In this document: piece by piece, positions 16,917-26,441 of the stretch | Position numbering within the stretch: the first letter of the stretch is position 1 | Layout: every line of letters starts with the position of its first letter | Position numbers and translations under genes: made by a program | The notes under the pieces: generated by a model | What the model saw: only the letters and a program-made list of their open reading frames with translations | Told to the model about the DNA's origin: nothing | The model's database searches: none | Origin: Leptolyngbya iicbica LK | GTDB lineage: Bacteria; Cyanobacteriota; Cyanobacteriia; Phormidesmidales; Phormidesmidaceae | Assembly (NCBI RefSeq): GCF_004212215.1 | Contig: NZ_QVFV01000005.1 | Coordinates: forward strand, 165,059-229,058 | Length of the DNA: 64,000 nucleotides | Direction: 5' to 3'

Positions 16917-18539
16917 ATGAGTTCACCCCCTGAGTCTAATCTTGCCAAAGCGGCATCTCAATCTGTCGCCATTCCCCGTAGTTTGAGTCTCAAGACCAAA
17001 ATTACGGGAGTGATGTTATTGACAGTAAGTGCGATCGCGGCGATCGTCCATTTCCCTTGGGCTTACACCTCCCGTCAAAATGTTGACGATATGGTGAGTC
17101 AAATCAACAGCGAGTTGATGAACAGCACCGAAAACGAAGTGGGTCATTTATTTGAAAACATTCTGTCTTCTAAGCAACTCATTACTAGTAGCTTAGACGA
17201 GGGCCTGATTCAGCTAGACGACCCCGAAGTTCAGGGACGATTTTATCTCAACTTGTTAAAGGCTAATGAAAATTTCACCTGGGTACAATTTGCCTTTGCC
17301 AATGGTGACTACTTAGGAGCGCAAAGGCGCTCCGACGGCTTATACAACCTAATTCAGCGTCAATGGGATGACACGCTAGGAGCCCAAGCCGAGCCTGGTT
17401 CAGAACTCGCTGAGGTGCAGGCAAAACGGGCCGAAATCGCCGATCAATATTTGCAAGATCAGCGGTTGCCAGCTGACTTTGAAACAGCTGACAAAACAGT
17501 GCGAACCTATCAATTCCAAGCCAACAACGATTGGCAAATTTTGGAAGAAAGTACCGGTAAAGAATTTTATTACGCTCCTATCAGACCGTTCTATCGGGAT
17601 GCCTTTGAGCAACCTGACGAAAATGTCTGGACTGATTTATATGTATTTAAAACCGGCAATGCCGTTGGGTTAGATGCCGCCACTACCTATCGCGAAGCAG
17701 AGGATTCGCCCATTCGTGGCGTGATCAGCATTTCGTTTGAATTACAGCAAATCTCTCAGTATCTTGACGAACTCAAGGATGACGGTGAGGGGGCCATTTT
17801 TATTACTGATTCGCAAGGGTCTGTCATTGCCTCCAGTAATCCTCTGGCCTTATCTGAAACGTTTGTGGGGGAAGGCACCAATGCAGATGCGGAATTATTG
17901 CCCCTCGGTCAAGTAGAAGATCCCTTATTACAGGTCGCTTATCAAGCCTTTCGGACTAACAATATTGAATTAAATCAATTAATTGGGTTGCAAGAACTGA
18001 CATTCTACGACTCGACTACCCGACAACGGTATTACATTGCGGTTCAACCCTTAGGGCAACTTGATTGGGTGGTTGGGACGGTTACCCCCGAATCGGTATT
18101 TTTAACCCGCATCAATCGCAGTCGTAATCGACTTCTTATCGTCATTACCGCATTTTTAGGAGTTGGCGCGATCGCCGCTGTTTGGTTAAGTGATCGTGCC
18201 ATCACCCGCCCCATCATGAACATTAGCGACGCCGCAGAAGCGATCGAATCTGGCACCTTTACCAAGGTCAGCCTTGATGAAACCATTAATCGACGCGATG
18301 AACTCGGCAAACTCGCCCGGGTCTTCGAAAAAATGGCCCAGGAAGTTTATAACCGCGAGCAAAATCTCAAGCGTCAATTACAAGCCCTCAAAATTGAGAT
18401 TGATGAATCTCGTAAAAGTCGTGAAGTTAAAGAAATTGTTGAAACCGACTTTTTCAAAGACTTAAAAATCAAAGCACAACATATGCGTGAGCGTCGTCAT
18501 CACAACAGTTTTGATAAGTCTTCAAAAGAAGATGCGTGA
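16917..18539 (+). CDS. Cache-HAMP membrane sensor without output domain
   Basis: A 540-residue membrane protein lying 53 bp after mutS2 on the same strand. Helix one is at about 30-50 (VMLLTVSAIAAIVHFPWAY). A large extracellular part of Cache type runs to about 395 (RGVISISFELQQISQYL, FITDSQGSVIASSNPL and YYIAVQPLGQLDWVVGTVTP). Helix two lies at about 405-424, and HAMP follows (DRAITRPIMNISDAAEAIESG to ELGKLARVFEKMAQEV). After HAMP there is only a coiled coil and a conserved-looking EIVETDFFKDLKIKAQHM tail. No kinase, cyclase, GGDEF or methyl-accepting domain is present, so it must act through a partner or is a truncated receptor. The sensor shares its layout with the input half of the kinase-cyclase at 10083-13724. 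Confidence 0.8.
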   Translation: MSSPPESNLAKAASQSVAIPRSLSLKTKITGVMLLTVSAIAAIVHFPWAYTSRQNVDDMVSQINSELMNSTENEVGHLFENILSSKQLITSSLDEGLIQLDDPEVQGRFYLNLLKANENFTWVQFAFANGDYLGAQRRSDGLYNLIQRQWDDTLGAQAEPGSELAEVQAKRAEIADQYLQDQRLPADFETADKTVRTYQFQANNDWQILEESTGKEFYYAPIRPFYRDAFEQPDENVWTDLYVFKTGNAVGLDAATTYREAEDSPIRGVISISFELQQISQYLDELKDDGEGAIFITDSQGSVIASSNPLALSETFVGEGTNADAELLPLGQVEDPLLQVAYQAFRTNNIELNQLIGLQELTFYDSTTRQRYYIAVQPLGQLDWVVGTVTPESVFLTRINRSRNRLLIVITAFLGVGAIAAVWLSDRAITRPIMNISDAAEAIESGTFTKVSLDETINRRDELGKLARVFEKMAQEVYNREQNLKRQLQALKIEIDESRKSREVKEIVETDFFKDLKIKAQHMRERRHHNSFDKSSKEDA

Positions 18540-18615
18540 GAATATCCTCGGGGCTTTGTTTTAGGCTGAGCAATTGAATGGGTCGATACCAGTTGTTAGA
18601 GAGCTCGCCAAATCG

Positions 18616-19095
18616 CTAATATGATTGCTTTTCGGACTGAGCTTTCCACTCTTCAAATGCAGCGATCGCTTCTGTCGCCATGAGAGGCTGCATAGTAATT
18701 TGACGATCTTCGCGAGCTTTTGCAACCTCATCGTAAAAATACTGGCTACTAAAGCCAAATCGTGCCGCCACTTCTTTGGTATTGCCGTAGTAAATTTTGT
18801 TGAGCCGCGCCCAGTAAATTGCCCCCAAACACATCGGACAAGGCTCACAACTAGTGTAAATTTCGCAGCCTGCCAAATTCCAACTGCCTAACTGCTCACA
18901 AGCCTGCCGAATCGCAGTCATCTCAGCATGGGCGGTCGGATCATTGACCGAAGTCACTTCATTCATTCCCCGCCCCACAATCTCGCCATCTTTGACAACT
19001 ACAGCCCCATAAGGGCCTCCTCGACCTTCACGAATGGCCTGTTTTGAAAGGGCGATCGCCGCCGCCATAAATTGTCGATGGGTGGTATCTGTCAT
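18616..19095 (-). CDS. Guanine/cytidine-type nucleoside deaminase
   Basis: A 159-residue member of the zinc-dependent deaminase superfamily. Zinc ligands are His56 in THAEMTAI, with proton shuttle Glu58, and Cys86 and Cys89 in EPCPMCLGAIYWARL. Length and the C-terminal region with FSSQYFYDEVA resemble bacterial guanine deaminase GuaD (about 156 residues), which turns guanine into xanthine, more than the tRNA adenosine deaminase TadA. That substrate call is an inference. It lies 79 bp downstream of the CHASE2-GGDEF-EAL gene on the same strand, so co-transcription is possible, and it converges with the Cache-HAMP gene. Confidence 0.85.
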   Translation of the reverse strand: MTDTTHRQFMAAAIALSKQAIREGRGGPYGAVVVKDGEIVGRGMNEVTSVNDPTAHAEMTAIRQACEQLGSWNLAGCEIYTSCEPCPMCLGAIYWARLNKIYYGNTKEVAARFGFSSQYFYDEVAKAREDRQITMQPLMATEAIAAFEEWKAQSEKQSY

Positions 19096-19174
19096 ACGTC
19101 ACTATCAAATAAAATCACATGCAGCGTAATTTTACCGGGCATTTCCACCGCAAACACCGAAATCAACCTGACAC

Positions 19175-21736
19175 CTAAAAATCTGATCCCGTAGACACGC
19201 TTTCAAATGCAATGGGTGAACTCAAACTTTGCTCGATAAATTCGGTGGCTTGTTCAGCCGACAATGGACGTGAGAACAGGTATCCTTGCCCATAATGACA
19301 GCCAGCAATCTTTAACAATTTGAGTTGCTCTAAGCTATCAATGCCTTCAGCAACCAATTTCATACTGAGCTTTTGTCCCAAGCTAATAATCGTTTCGACA
19401 ATGTCGTGATCTTCAACACTATTCTCCATGCTGCTGACAAACGAGCGGTCGATTTTTAGCGTATCAGTGGGAAATCTATGCAGATAACTCAAGGACGAAT
19501 AACCGGTCCCAAAGTCGTCAATTGCCAATTGCATGCCGAGCGCCTTCAACTCTAACATCAGTTTATGGGCAGCCTCCACATCGCGCATGATCATACTTTC
19601 AGTAATTTCGAGTTGTAGATAATGTCCAGGCAGATTCAGCTGTTGCAAAATAGATTTAATTTGTGGCACTAAATCTAGCTGATCAAATTGTCGCCGTGAT
19701 AAGTTAACATTCATTTTCAGGGAGAGTTCTGGAAACTCCTCATGCCAGGCCTGGATTTGCTGACATGCAGTTTTAATAATCCATGCTCCCAAGGGAATAA
19801 TCATGCCAGTTTCTTCAACAACTGGAATAAAGTCATTAGGAGAAATTAATCCTCGTTCTTCTTGATTCCAGCGAATGAGTGCCTCAAAACCGGAAACTTT
19901 ACCTGTTTCGAGATGAATAATGGGTTGATAAAAAAGGGAAAATTCTTTATCTTCTAAGGCTTTGATTAGATCACTCTCCAGGTCTAATCGAGCAACGGCT
20001 TCTTCACGCATATCGTTTGAAAACACTTGAAATTGAGCCTCTTTCAAGGCTTTAGCCCGATACATTGCGGTGTGCGCATCTCGCAATAGTTCTTCTGGAG
20101 TTTGCCCGTAGTTGGCTTGAGCGATCGCCAACCCGACGCTAGCCGAAATCGATAGACGATGATTCCCTAGCATCATTGGACTCGATAGTTTGCTACGCAT
20201 GTCATCCAAAAATGCTTTGACCTCAGCTTGGCTGATATTATGAAACAAAATTGCAAATTCATCTCCGCCGACTCGAGCGACCTGTCCATACTCGCCCAAC
20301 ATCTTTCGCAAACGCTTAGCAATTTCTATAAGGACACGATCACCAGCAAAATGTCCTAGACTTTTATTAATAATTTGGAAGCGATCAATATCTAAAAATG
20401 CTACAACCACAGGATTAGCTTTCTGACTATTTAGAGCTCGCTGAATTTGCAGTAAAAAGACCTCTCGACCCGGCAGATCGGTCAGGCTATCATAAGTTGT
20501 ACGATAAATCGACTTTTGAACAATTACTAATGTCCCTGCACCCAAAATACCTATTAGTGGTTCAAATATGGGTAGCCAAATAAACTCTGATAGCGCCATC
20601 CAGCCCATCCCAAACAAGCCTAGCGGGAGGGCAATACCAGCCAACAGCAATATCTCAGGGCGGCGAATCTTCCAGGTCAGAAAGCTGGCTAAGCCAGTCC
20701 AGGCAAATAGCCACAGCAACTCCCCAGAGGGCGGTAAAAAGATGTATTGGGCGGTCCTTCCCTCGGCAATATCCAACAGTTGGCTAATAATTTGGGCGTG
20801 TACAACGACCCCAGCCATTTTGAATTGATTATCTCGACTAGCGCTGTAAGGCGTAAAAAACTCGTCTTTGAGACTTGGAGCCACGGACCCAATCAACACA
20901 ATCTTGCCGTTGAACTGAGCCGGCTCAAAATTCCCTTGCATAACATCTTCAACAGAGATGACTTCTGCCGCTGCTGCTCGCGATCGAAATCGCATCAGCA
21001 TCTGATATCCCCGATCGTCAGCATATTCATACCCCCCCGACTTCGCATCTAATCGGGGAATTGGCTGACCATTGATATAAAGGGCATCCTCATCATATTT
21101 GAAGAGCGTGTCGCTTTGCGGCAAATAGGCCAGGGCAGAGCGCAATGCAAAGGAATAAAAGGGGCGGTCCGTCGCGCTCACAAATAAGAGCCCACGTCGC
21201 ACGACCCCATCGGGGTCGATGCTGAAATCGTTGAAGCCCACTCGTTCCCACGGCACGCTATCGGGAGGGGGCACTTCGCCAACGCTTGGATCAGTGCCCA
21301 CATTAGTGATGGCAATGAGATTATTGGCCGAAAGTTGTGTCTGCAGATCCGCTAATCCTGGCGGATGTTCAGTTTTGCGATAGATGTCTAACCCGACAAC
21401 TTTGGGATTGTATCTCTGGATAATCTGCAAAACTTCGGCTACTTCGCCGTCTGAAAGTGGATGCCCATATTTTTGAATATCAGTTTCTTTAATGCCAACG
21501 ACGATCAAGCGAGGATCTTGGCCTTCATCTCGTTTGAGCCTGACTAAGGAATCATAAATAAAGAGTTCGAATCGCTGGAGTCCACCTAATGCCTTAGCCC
21601 CAGTGATCAAAGTCGTCGCCAATAGAGTCGCGATCAAAATTGAGCGCCCACTGAATGGCAACGACTGTGACAATCGGCTAACTATCGGTTTGACTGTTTG
21701 GTTTAGCTGTAAGAGCGATCGCACCATATGAGCCAC
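19175..21736 (-). CDS. CHASE2-GGDEF-EAL cyclic di-GMP enzyme
   Basis: An 853-residue bifunctional c-di-GMP protein. A membrane helix at about 32-52 leads to an extracellular CHASE2 sensor (FELFIYDSLVRLKRDEGQDPRL, VVGLDIYR, FNGKIVLIGS), then three helices at about 340-415 typical of CHASE2. The GGDEF domain has an intact GGDEF at 490-494. The EAL domain has EAL at 618-620 and the usual catalytic set: NVNLSRRQF, LEITES, IDDFGTGYSSLSYL, LKIDRSFV, VAEGID and GQGYLFSRPL. Both activities therefore look possible, and which dominates cannot be read from sequence. The start follows the ATG at 21736; a second Met is three codons on. A small secreted peptide gene lies upstream on the same strand. Confidence 0.93.
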   Translation of the reverse strand: MAHMVRSLLQLNQTVKPIVSRLSQSLPFSGRSILIATLLATTLITGAKALGGLQRFELFIYDSLVRLKRDEGQDPRLIVVGIKETDIQKYGHPLSDGEVAEVLQIIQRYNPKVVGLDIYRKTEHPPGLADLQTQLSANNLIAITNVGTDPSVGEVPPPDSVPWERVGFNDFSIDPDGVVRRGLLFVSATDRPFYSFALRSALAYLPQSDTLFKYDEDALYINGQPIPRLDAKSGGYEYADDRGYQMLMRFRSRAAAAEVISVEDVMQGNFEPAQFNGKIVLIGSVAPSLKDEFFTPYSASRDNQFKMAGVVVHAQIISQLLDIAEGRTAQYIFLPPSGELLWLFAWTGLASFLTWKIRRPEILLLAGIALPLGLFGMGWMALSEFIWLPIFEPLIGILGAGTLVIVQKSIYRTTYDSLTDLPGREVFLLQIQRALNSQKANPVVVAFLDIDRFQIINKSLGHFAGDRVLIEIAKRLRKMLGEYGQVARVGGDEFAILFHNISQAEVKAFLDDMRSKLSSPMMLGNHRLSISASVGLAIAQANYGQTPEELLRDAHTAMYRAKALKEAQFQVFSNDMREEAVARLDLESDLIKALEDKEFSLFYQPIIHLETGKVSGFEALIRWNQEERGLISPNDFIPVVEETGMIIPLGAWIIKTACQQIQAWHEEFPELSLKMNVNLSRRQFDQLDLVPQIKSILQQLNLPGHYLQLEITESMIMRDVEAAHKLMLELKALGMQLAIDDFGTGYSSLSYLHRFPTDTLKIDRSFVSSMENSVEDHDIVETIISLGQKLSMKLVAEGIDSLEQLKLLKIAGCHYGQGYLFSRPLSAEQATEFIEQSLSSPIAFESVSTGSDF

Positions 21737-21908
21737 ATTGCTGAATGGACTGCCTTGGTAACTGAGAGGTCAAAGGCGATTGATCTCTACATACTCACCC
21801 TGGCAGCACTATTCCGGTCAAACACAGACTGTGGTTTAATGCTCAGCACTTTTTCCCAAACATTGATGTAACGAAAATAATTCGTAATCCTATAACGAGA
21901 AACCGAAT

Positions 21909-21960
21909 ATCTAGCGACCAGTAACATTGACATTGTTTGCGGAAATTCTAGTCGCTAGAT
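21909..21960. repeat. 10-bp perfect inverted repeat between peptide and CHASE2 genes
   Basis: ATCTAGCGAC (21909-21918) and GTCGCTAGAT (21951-21960) are perfect complements separated by 32 bases. They start ten bases past the stop of the small peptide and precede the CHASE2 gene by about 170 bases. No T-run follows in the direction of transcription, so an RNA processing or stability hairpin, or a protein-binding site, is more likely than a terminator. Confidence 0.5.
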
Positions 21961-21969
21961 GTAGTTAGA

Positions 21970-22161
21970 TTAACGAACGTCTGTTGCTTGGACCGTGAAA
22001 TGAGTGCCGCCACCGCGGCGCTGACCCGGAAATTCATCGCCGCCACCATCGGCTAAAGTCTCAGTGGGAATGCTTAAGAGCACTAAACTAGCACTACATA
22101 GAAGACCTAAAAAGAGTAAACCGCGAGGAAGAACCAGTAGTTGAATGAGTAAAGATTTCAT
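21970..22161 (-). CDS. Small exported peptide with G-rich RRGGGT motif
   Basis: A 63-residue product. Residues 1-37 form a hydrophobic signal or anchor segment (LLFLGLLCSASLVLLSIP) ending near TLA. The short mature part is GGGDEFPGQRRGGGTHFTV and a few more residues. The PGQRRGGGT motif is reminiscent of the start of mature DUF928 proteins, which are secreted cyanobacterial proteins often found near CHASE2 and CHAT genes; I infer a relationship but the DUF928 body is absent. It may be a true short secreted peptide or a truncated remnant. The signal peptide and upstream position to a CHASE2 c-di-GMP gene on the same strand support a real gene. Confidence 0.6.
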   Translation of the reverse strand: MKSLLIQLLVLPRGLLFLGLLCSASLVLLSIPTETLADGGGDEFPGQRRGGGTHFTVQATDVR

Positions 22162-23000
22162 GGCTTATGCACCTGACTGATTGCTGTGATGGTAGTTGCC
22201 TGTACGTCAACAAGGGGCAAGAAGCGTAACAGAGGTTTTGAGTAGATTTGACACCTAAGCCGTATGTGCGACTGAGGGCCAAGCGCTTTTCATACGTTTC
22301 ATCTACTATTTAAGCTTCGATTCCCCTAAACCAACACAGGGATGTTACGGGAATAAGTTAAATCCCCAGATTTCCTCAAAGTCAGCAGTCAGAGTTGCTT
22401 AGTATTGAGGATTATCAGCATCCTAGGGCAGTCCACAAGCCTTAAGCATCGCCACAGCGCTCAGGAGAGACCCCAATTTCGTTAAGTATTTATAACGGGG
22501 CTGAAAACACTTTCATGAAGCTATTTTTACCTTTTCAGCCTATATACACGTAAGTGTTTGGGTAAAGAATGAGTTGTGAGATTCCTTGCCTGAGCATGCG
22601 ATACCAATACTTGAGTTGGCAGGCTCAGGCAGCGATTGACCTCTGACAGCCAGGAGGCTGAGGCTCGTGGCTGATTTGTTGGAGGACTGTGGGGCATGAT
22701 CATTGAAATGGCCGCTCTATTTGCCGTCGTGTTTGAATCATGAACCCTAATCGTGGGTCAGAGAATTGTCTTCGATACCTTATGCTTGCTCACTTTGGCT
22801 GGCTACGAAAATTCTTGTCCCAACACGATGACGGCTAGTAACCGGTGCTGAGGCCAAAGCGACAAGCTGCCATCGGTATCCCTAACGCCACAATTACGAT
22901 AAAGTTCTGTCACAAATCAATCAGATAATGGCAAGCTTACTTACCGTTATGCTTGTTCCCCAACAGGGTGAATTTTTGACATTGGCTAGATGCGAAAACT
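22162..23000. other. 839-bp intergenic region
   Basis: This separates the leftward small peptide gene from argC. I see no coding frame, tRNA or recognised riboswitch. AAACACTT (22505-22512) and AAGTGTTT (22552-22559) form an 8-bp inverted repeat with a wide loop. TTGACA at 22976-22981 is too close to the argC start to be its -35 box. Stop codons are frequent on both strands. It may be a degraded gene or hold an unrecognised small RNA. Confidence 0.4.
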
Positions 23001-24053
23001 ATGGGCGAGTCTAAACAAATTCGAGTCGGGATTGTCGGTGCTTCGGGCTATGGCGGTGTGCAACTAGTCCGGTTGCTGAGTGAGCATCCTCACGCTGACA
23101 TTACGTATCTCGGGGGTAACAGCAGTGCTGGACGTGAATATGTTGAGATTTACCCACATTTGGCAGTGCCGCTGACGGTTGAGGCGGTCAGCGTTGAGGT
23201 GATTGTTAACCGCTGTGATGTGGTTTTCCTGTCGTTGCCTAACGGTCTGGCTTGTGAGTTAGCGCCGCAATTGTTGGCACGTGGCTGTAAGGTACTGGAT
23301 CTATCAGCAGATTACCGATTTGCCAACTTAGACATTTACCAAACCTGGTATGGCAACGATCGCTCTGATGCGGGCACAAATCAACAGGCGGTTTATGGTT
23401 TGCCTGAGTTGTTTGGTGAGTGTTTGCCAGAGGCTCGTCTGGTGGGGTGCCCGGGGTGTTACCCCACGGCTAGTTTGCTGGCGATCGCTCCCCTATTGAA
23501 GCAAGGTTTGGCCCAACCTGACAGCCTGATTATTGATGCTAAATCTGGCACTTCGGGAGGCGGTCGCCAAGCCAAAGAACATTTACTATTGGCCGAGGCC
23601 GACAATTCACTGGCCGCCTATGGGGTGGCGAAACATCGTCATACTCCGGAAATTGAGCAAATTTGTTCGCGGCTGGCGGGTCGAGAGGTCATGGTGCAAT
23701 TTACGCCGCACTTAGTGCCGATGGTGCGGGGCATTTTATCGACGGTCTATGCCAATCTCCGTGATCCGGGGCTGGTGCGCGAAGATTTGCACACGATTTA
23801 CAGTACGTTTTATCGGCGATCGCCCTGGATTACGGTATTGCCGACGGGGGTTTATCCACAAACCAAGTGGGCCTGGGGAACGAATCGCTGCTTTCTCAGT
23901 ATTGAAGTTGATGCTCGCACGGGACGTGTCATCGTCATGTCGGCGATTGACAACTTGATGAAAGGTCAAGCTGGACAGGCTGTTCAGTGTTTCAACCTGA
24001 TGCACGGTCTAGATCAGCAAATGGGGTTACCCAAGCAAAGCTTTTATCCGTAA
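23001..24053 (+). CDS. argC: N-acetyl-gamma-glutamyl-phosphate reductase
   Basis: ArgC catalyses the NADPH-dependent reduction of N-acetylglutamyl phosphate to the semialdehyde, the third step of arginine synthesis, in the cytoplasm. The 350-residue product has the N-terminal dinucleotide motif [18 protein letters not shown] and the active-site segment [10 protein letters not shown] with catalytic Cys153. It also has [13 protein letters not shown], the [10 protein letters not shown] segment and a C-terminal [16 protein letters not shown]. All are standard for type 1 ArgC, and the length is normal. It is not clustered with other arginine genes, as is usual in cyanobacteria. Confidence 0.97.
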   Translation: MGESKQIRVGIVGASGYGGVQLVRLLSEHPHADITYLGGNSSAGREYVEIYPHLAVPLTVEAVSVEVIVNRCDVVFLSLPNGLACELAPQLLARGCKVLDLSADYRFANLDIYQTWYGNDRSDAGTNQQAVYGLPELFGECLPEARLVGCPGCYPTASLLAIAPLLKQGLAQPDSLIIDAKSGTSGGGRQAKEHLLLAEADNSLAAYGVAKHRHTPEIEQICSRLAGREVMVQFTPHLVPMVRGILSTVYANLRDPGLVREDLHTIYSTFYRRSPWITVLPTGVYPQTKWAWGTNRCFLSIEVDARTGRVIVMSAIDNLMKGQAGQAVQCFNLMHGLDQQMGLPKQSFYP

Positions 24054-24450
24054 GAAGTGGTGGGTATTTAATAAGAACGGCGACTCGGCTGTCCGCTGCC
24101 AGTCTCGATGTTGTATTGGGCAAAGAAGAGAGTCTACAGCGTTTTGATTCTGATAGTTTCTGGCGTTCTCCGCGAAGACTATTCGTTTCAGCGGGGAGCG
24201 GGCCTGTTAGCCAGTTTCCTCTGATTGCAAGTCAGGCTAGTAAGCGATCGCTGTAGGGCAAGTCTGCAGGCTCATACTCCATCAATCTGAGGTGAATAGG
24301 GCAAGCTGCTGGATCGCCCATGTCGTATCGCTTGTTGTAGATTCTGCAAGAAGAAGAAGCCCTCTAATCGCTCAGTGCTGATTCAGTATTTACCCCCTAT
24401 AGAGATATATGATGAACGATTGATTCATCTATGTCGGTGAGGTCAGGGAT
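24054..24450 (+). other. 397-bp intergenic region
   Basis: Between argC and the glycosyltransferase gene, on the same strand. It contains one HIP1 octamer (GCGATCGC near 24244) and no frame with coding character. The promoter of the glycosyltransferase gene probably lies in its AT-rich last 80 bases, but no clear box pair is visible. Confidence 0.35.
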
Positions 24451-26295
24451 TTGAGTTCAGTGTTGCGTCCACCGGAAAAGCTCCAGGCTAGGCCAGCTCA
24501 ATCCATGCAGGCCACTTGGGTCTGGGTGCTGGCGTTATTTCTGCTGGGGCTACTCCTGCGGGTCACCAATCTTGACCTGAAGACGGCTTGGATGGATGAG
24601 GTTAGCACTGTCATTTTTAGTTTGGGCAACAGCAGCTTTTTGTTGCCGGTGGATCAACTGGTTGATCTTGACGCCCTACTACAGCCAATTCGGGCCCAAG
24701 CGAGCGCGACACCAATTGATTCCGCCAGATTCCTGTTGCAAGAAAATAACCATCCGCCGCTGTACTTCATGCTGGCCCATCTGTGGATGGATCTGTTTTC
24801 GACGGATGGCGTGACCGCGTCGTTGCCGATCGCGCGACTATTTTCAGCCTTTTGGGGCGCAGCAGCGATTCCGGTTATTTACTGGGCGAGTCGGCACACC
24901 TTTCAGTCGCGATGGGCAGGGATATTCAGCGCCGCGTTGATGGCGGTGTCACCCTTCGGCATTTTTTTGGCCCAAGAGGCCCGACATTATGGCTTGGCGA
25001 TTACCTTGATCAGCCTGTCGTTGGGATGTTTTGCGATCGCTACTCGGGCAATTTTGGCGGGCAATGCGCCGAGTTGGCGACTGTGTTTGGGATGGATATT
25101 GGTCAATGCGCTGGGGTTTGCCAATCACTACTTTTCGGCGTTGAGTTTTACGGCTGAGAGCATGGTGTTAGCGGCGATCGCGCTGCACCAGTGGCGGCAT
25201 GAGGGAATCGCAGTGCTGAGGTGTCGCGGCTGGCGACGAATTTATACAGTGGCGCTGATGACGACGGTCAGCATTTTGGTTTGGTTGCCTGTGCTGATCA
25301 ACTTTTACGGTAGCCCCCAGACTACTTTCTTGAAAGAAGAGGGTGCTTCTCTCATGAAGTTCATCAACCCCATCGCCCAGAGCTTTGCGGCGATGGTGAC
25401 GAGCTTTGTCACCCCTGCCAACTTTTTTGCCCAAAATCCTTGGCAGATTGCGTTTATCGCAGGGTCCATCTTATTCACGTTGGCATTCATTGTGATGTTT
25501 GTGCCGGCGATGGCGCGAGGGACGCGGCTGCTTAACCGTCGGCCGACGGGCCATACGGGGTTGGCAATTATGGGCGGCTTTGGCTTAGCGATGCTGGGAC
25601 TGTTTGCCCTGATTTGCTACGGCCAAGGGTCGGACATTACGCGCGGCTTGCGGTACATGTTTACCTACTACCCAGCGCTGATGATTTTGGCGGGAGGGAT
25701 ATTTGCCACTTACTGGCAGGGGCGATCGCCTGCCGATGCCCTCAGCGTGGCCACACCATTCACTCAATATCGCCTCAGTGGGCGGCGATTTGTGCAAGGG
25801 GTTTGGGTCGCCGGCCTGCTCAGTGCGCTAATGGTAGTGAATAATCTGGCGTTTCCTAAGTACTACGCCCCCGATCGCTTCATCCCCTTTATGCAGGCCC
25901 ATTCATCTCATCCGATTGCGATCGCCTCGACCGAGAAAATCTTTGCGGAACCGACCGTGATTGGGGCCAAATTTCTCAGCCTCGGATGGGAGATTGAGCG
26001 CAGTTTTCACCCCGATGATGCGGCCAGTGGCTGGACCACCCCACCCGTCTTTTTTGCCATCAAACAGGGGGATGGTGTCGAGCGCCCCGTCACTGAGAGC
26101 TTTGCCAATCTGGTCAGTCAGTTCACTGAGCCAACGGACCTTTGGGTGATTCGCCCAGAAATCGATCCCGCCGATCCGCTCATTACGGCGAAACCTTCGA
26201 TCTGTCAGTTGGCAGCTGACCAACCGCAAGGGAATAAAGGCGGTTACCTATACCTGCACTTTAGTTGTCGTAATTCAGCGCCAGCTTTAGGATAA
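24451..26295 (+). CDS. GT39/PMT-like membrane glycosyltransferase
   Basis: A 614-residue polytopic GT-C-fold protein, likely using a lipid-linked sugar to glycosylate a lipid or polymer at the outer face of the plasma membrane. After helix one (WVWVLALFLLGLLLRVTNL) comes WMDEVSTVIFS, the DE catalytic motif in the first extracellular loop of GT39/ArnT-like enzymes. A second loop motif, NNHPPLYFMLAHLWM, and a long run of hydrophobic helices to about residue 450 follow. The last ~140 residues are soluble. The TTG at 24451 is the first start in frame; an ATG at 24505 (MQATWVWV) directly before helix one is equally possible. The substrate cannot be read from sequence. Confidence 0.85.
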   Translation: MSSVLRPPEKLQARPAQSMQATWVWVLALFLLGLLLRVTNLDLKTAWMDEVSTVIFSLGNSSFLLPVDQLVDLDALLQPIRAQASATPIDSARFLLQENNHPPLYFMLAHLWMDLFSTDGVTASLPIARLFSAFWGAAAIPVIYWASRHTFQSRWAGIFSAALMAVSPFGIFLAQEARHYGLAITLISLSLGCFAIATRAILAGNAPSWRLCLGWILVNALGFANHYFSALSFTAESMVLAAIALHQWRHEGIAVLRCRGWRRIYTVALMTTVSILVWLPVLINFYGSPQTTFLKEEGASLMKFINPIAQSFAAMVTSFVTPANFFAQNPWQIAFIAGSILFTLAFIVMFVPAMARGTRLLNRRPTGHTGLAIMGGFGLAMLGLFALICYGQGSDITRGLRYMFTYYPALMILAGGIFATYWQGRSPADALSVATPFTQYRLSGRRFVQGVWVAGLLSALMVVNNLAFPKYYAPDRFIPFMQAHSSHPIAIASTEKIFAEPTVIGAKFLSLGWEIERSFHPDDAASGWTTPPVFFAIKQGDGVERPVTESFANLVSQFTEPTDLWVIRPEIDPADPLITAKPSICQLAADQPQGNKGGYLYLHFSCRNSAPALG

Positions 26296-26441
26296 GGCCC
26301 TGCTTCTCAGGATGAATTGAGTTACTTCTCCAGAGGCGCTTGTGACACCGTTGGGGAGACTTGGCATTTTGCTCGCGAACGCCAATTTCCTCTCTTCCAG
26401 CAATTCAACCACACTTGGGATCGCTGGGAACTCTAAAGGAC

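Noticed and set aside
22976..22981. TTGACA as a -35 box for argC
   Set aside because: A -10 box at normal spacing would fall on the argC start codon, so it cannot serve that gene.
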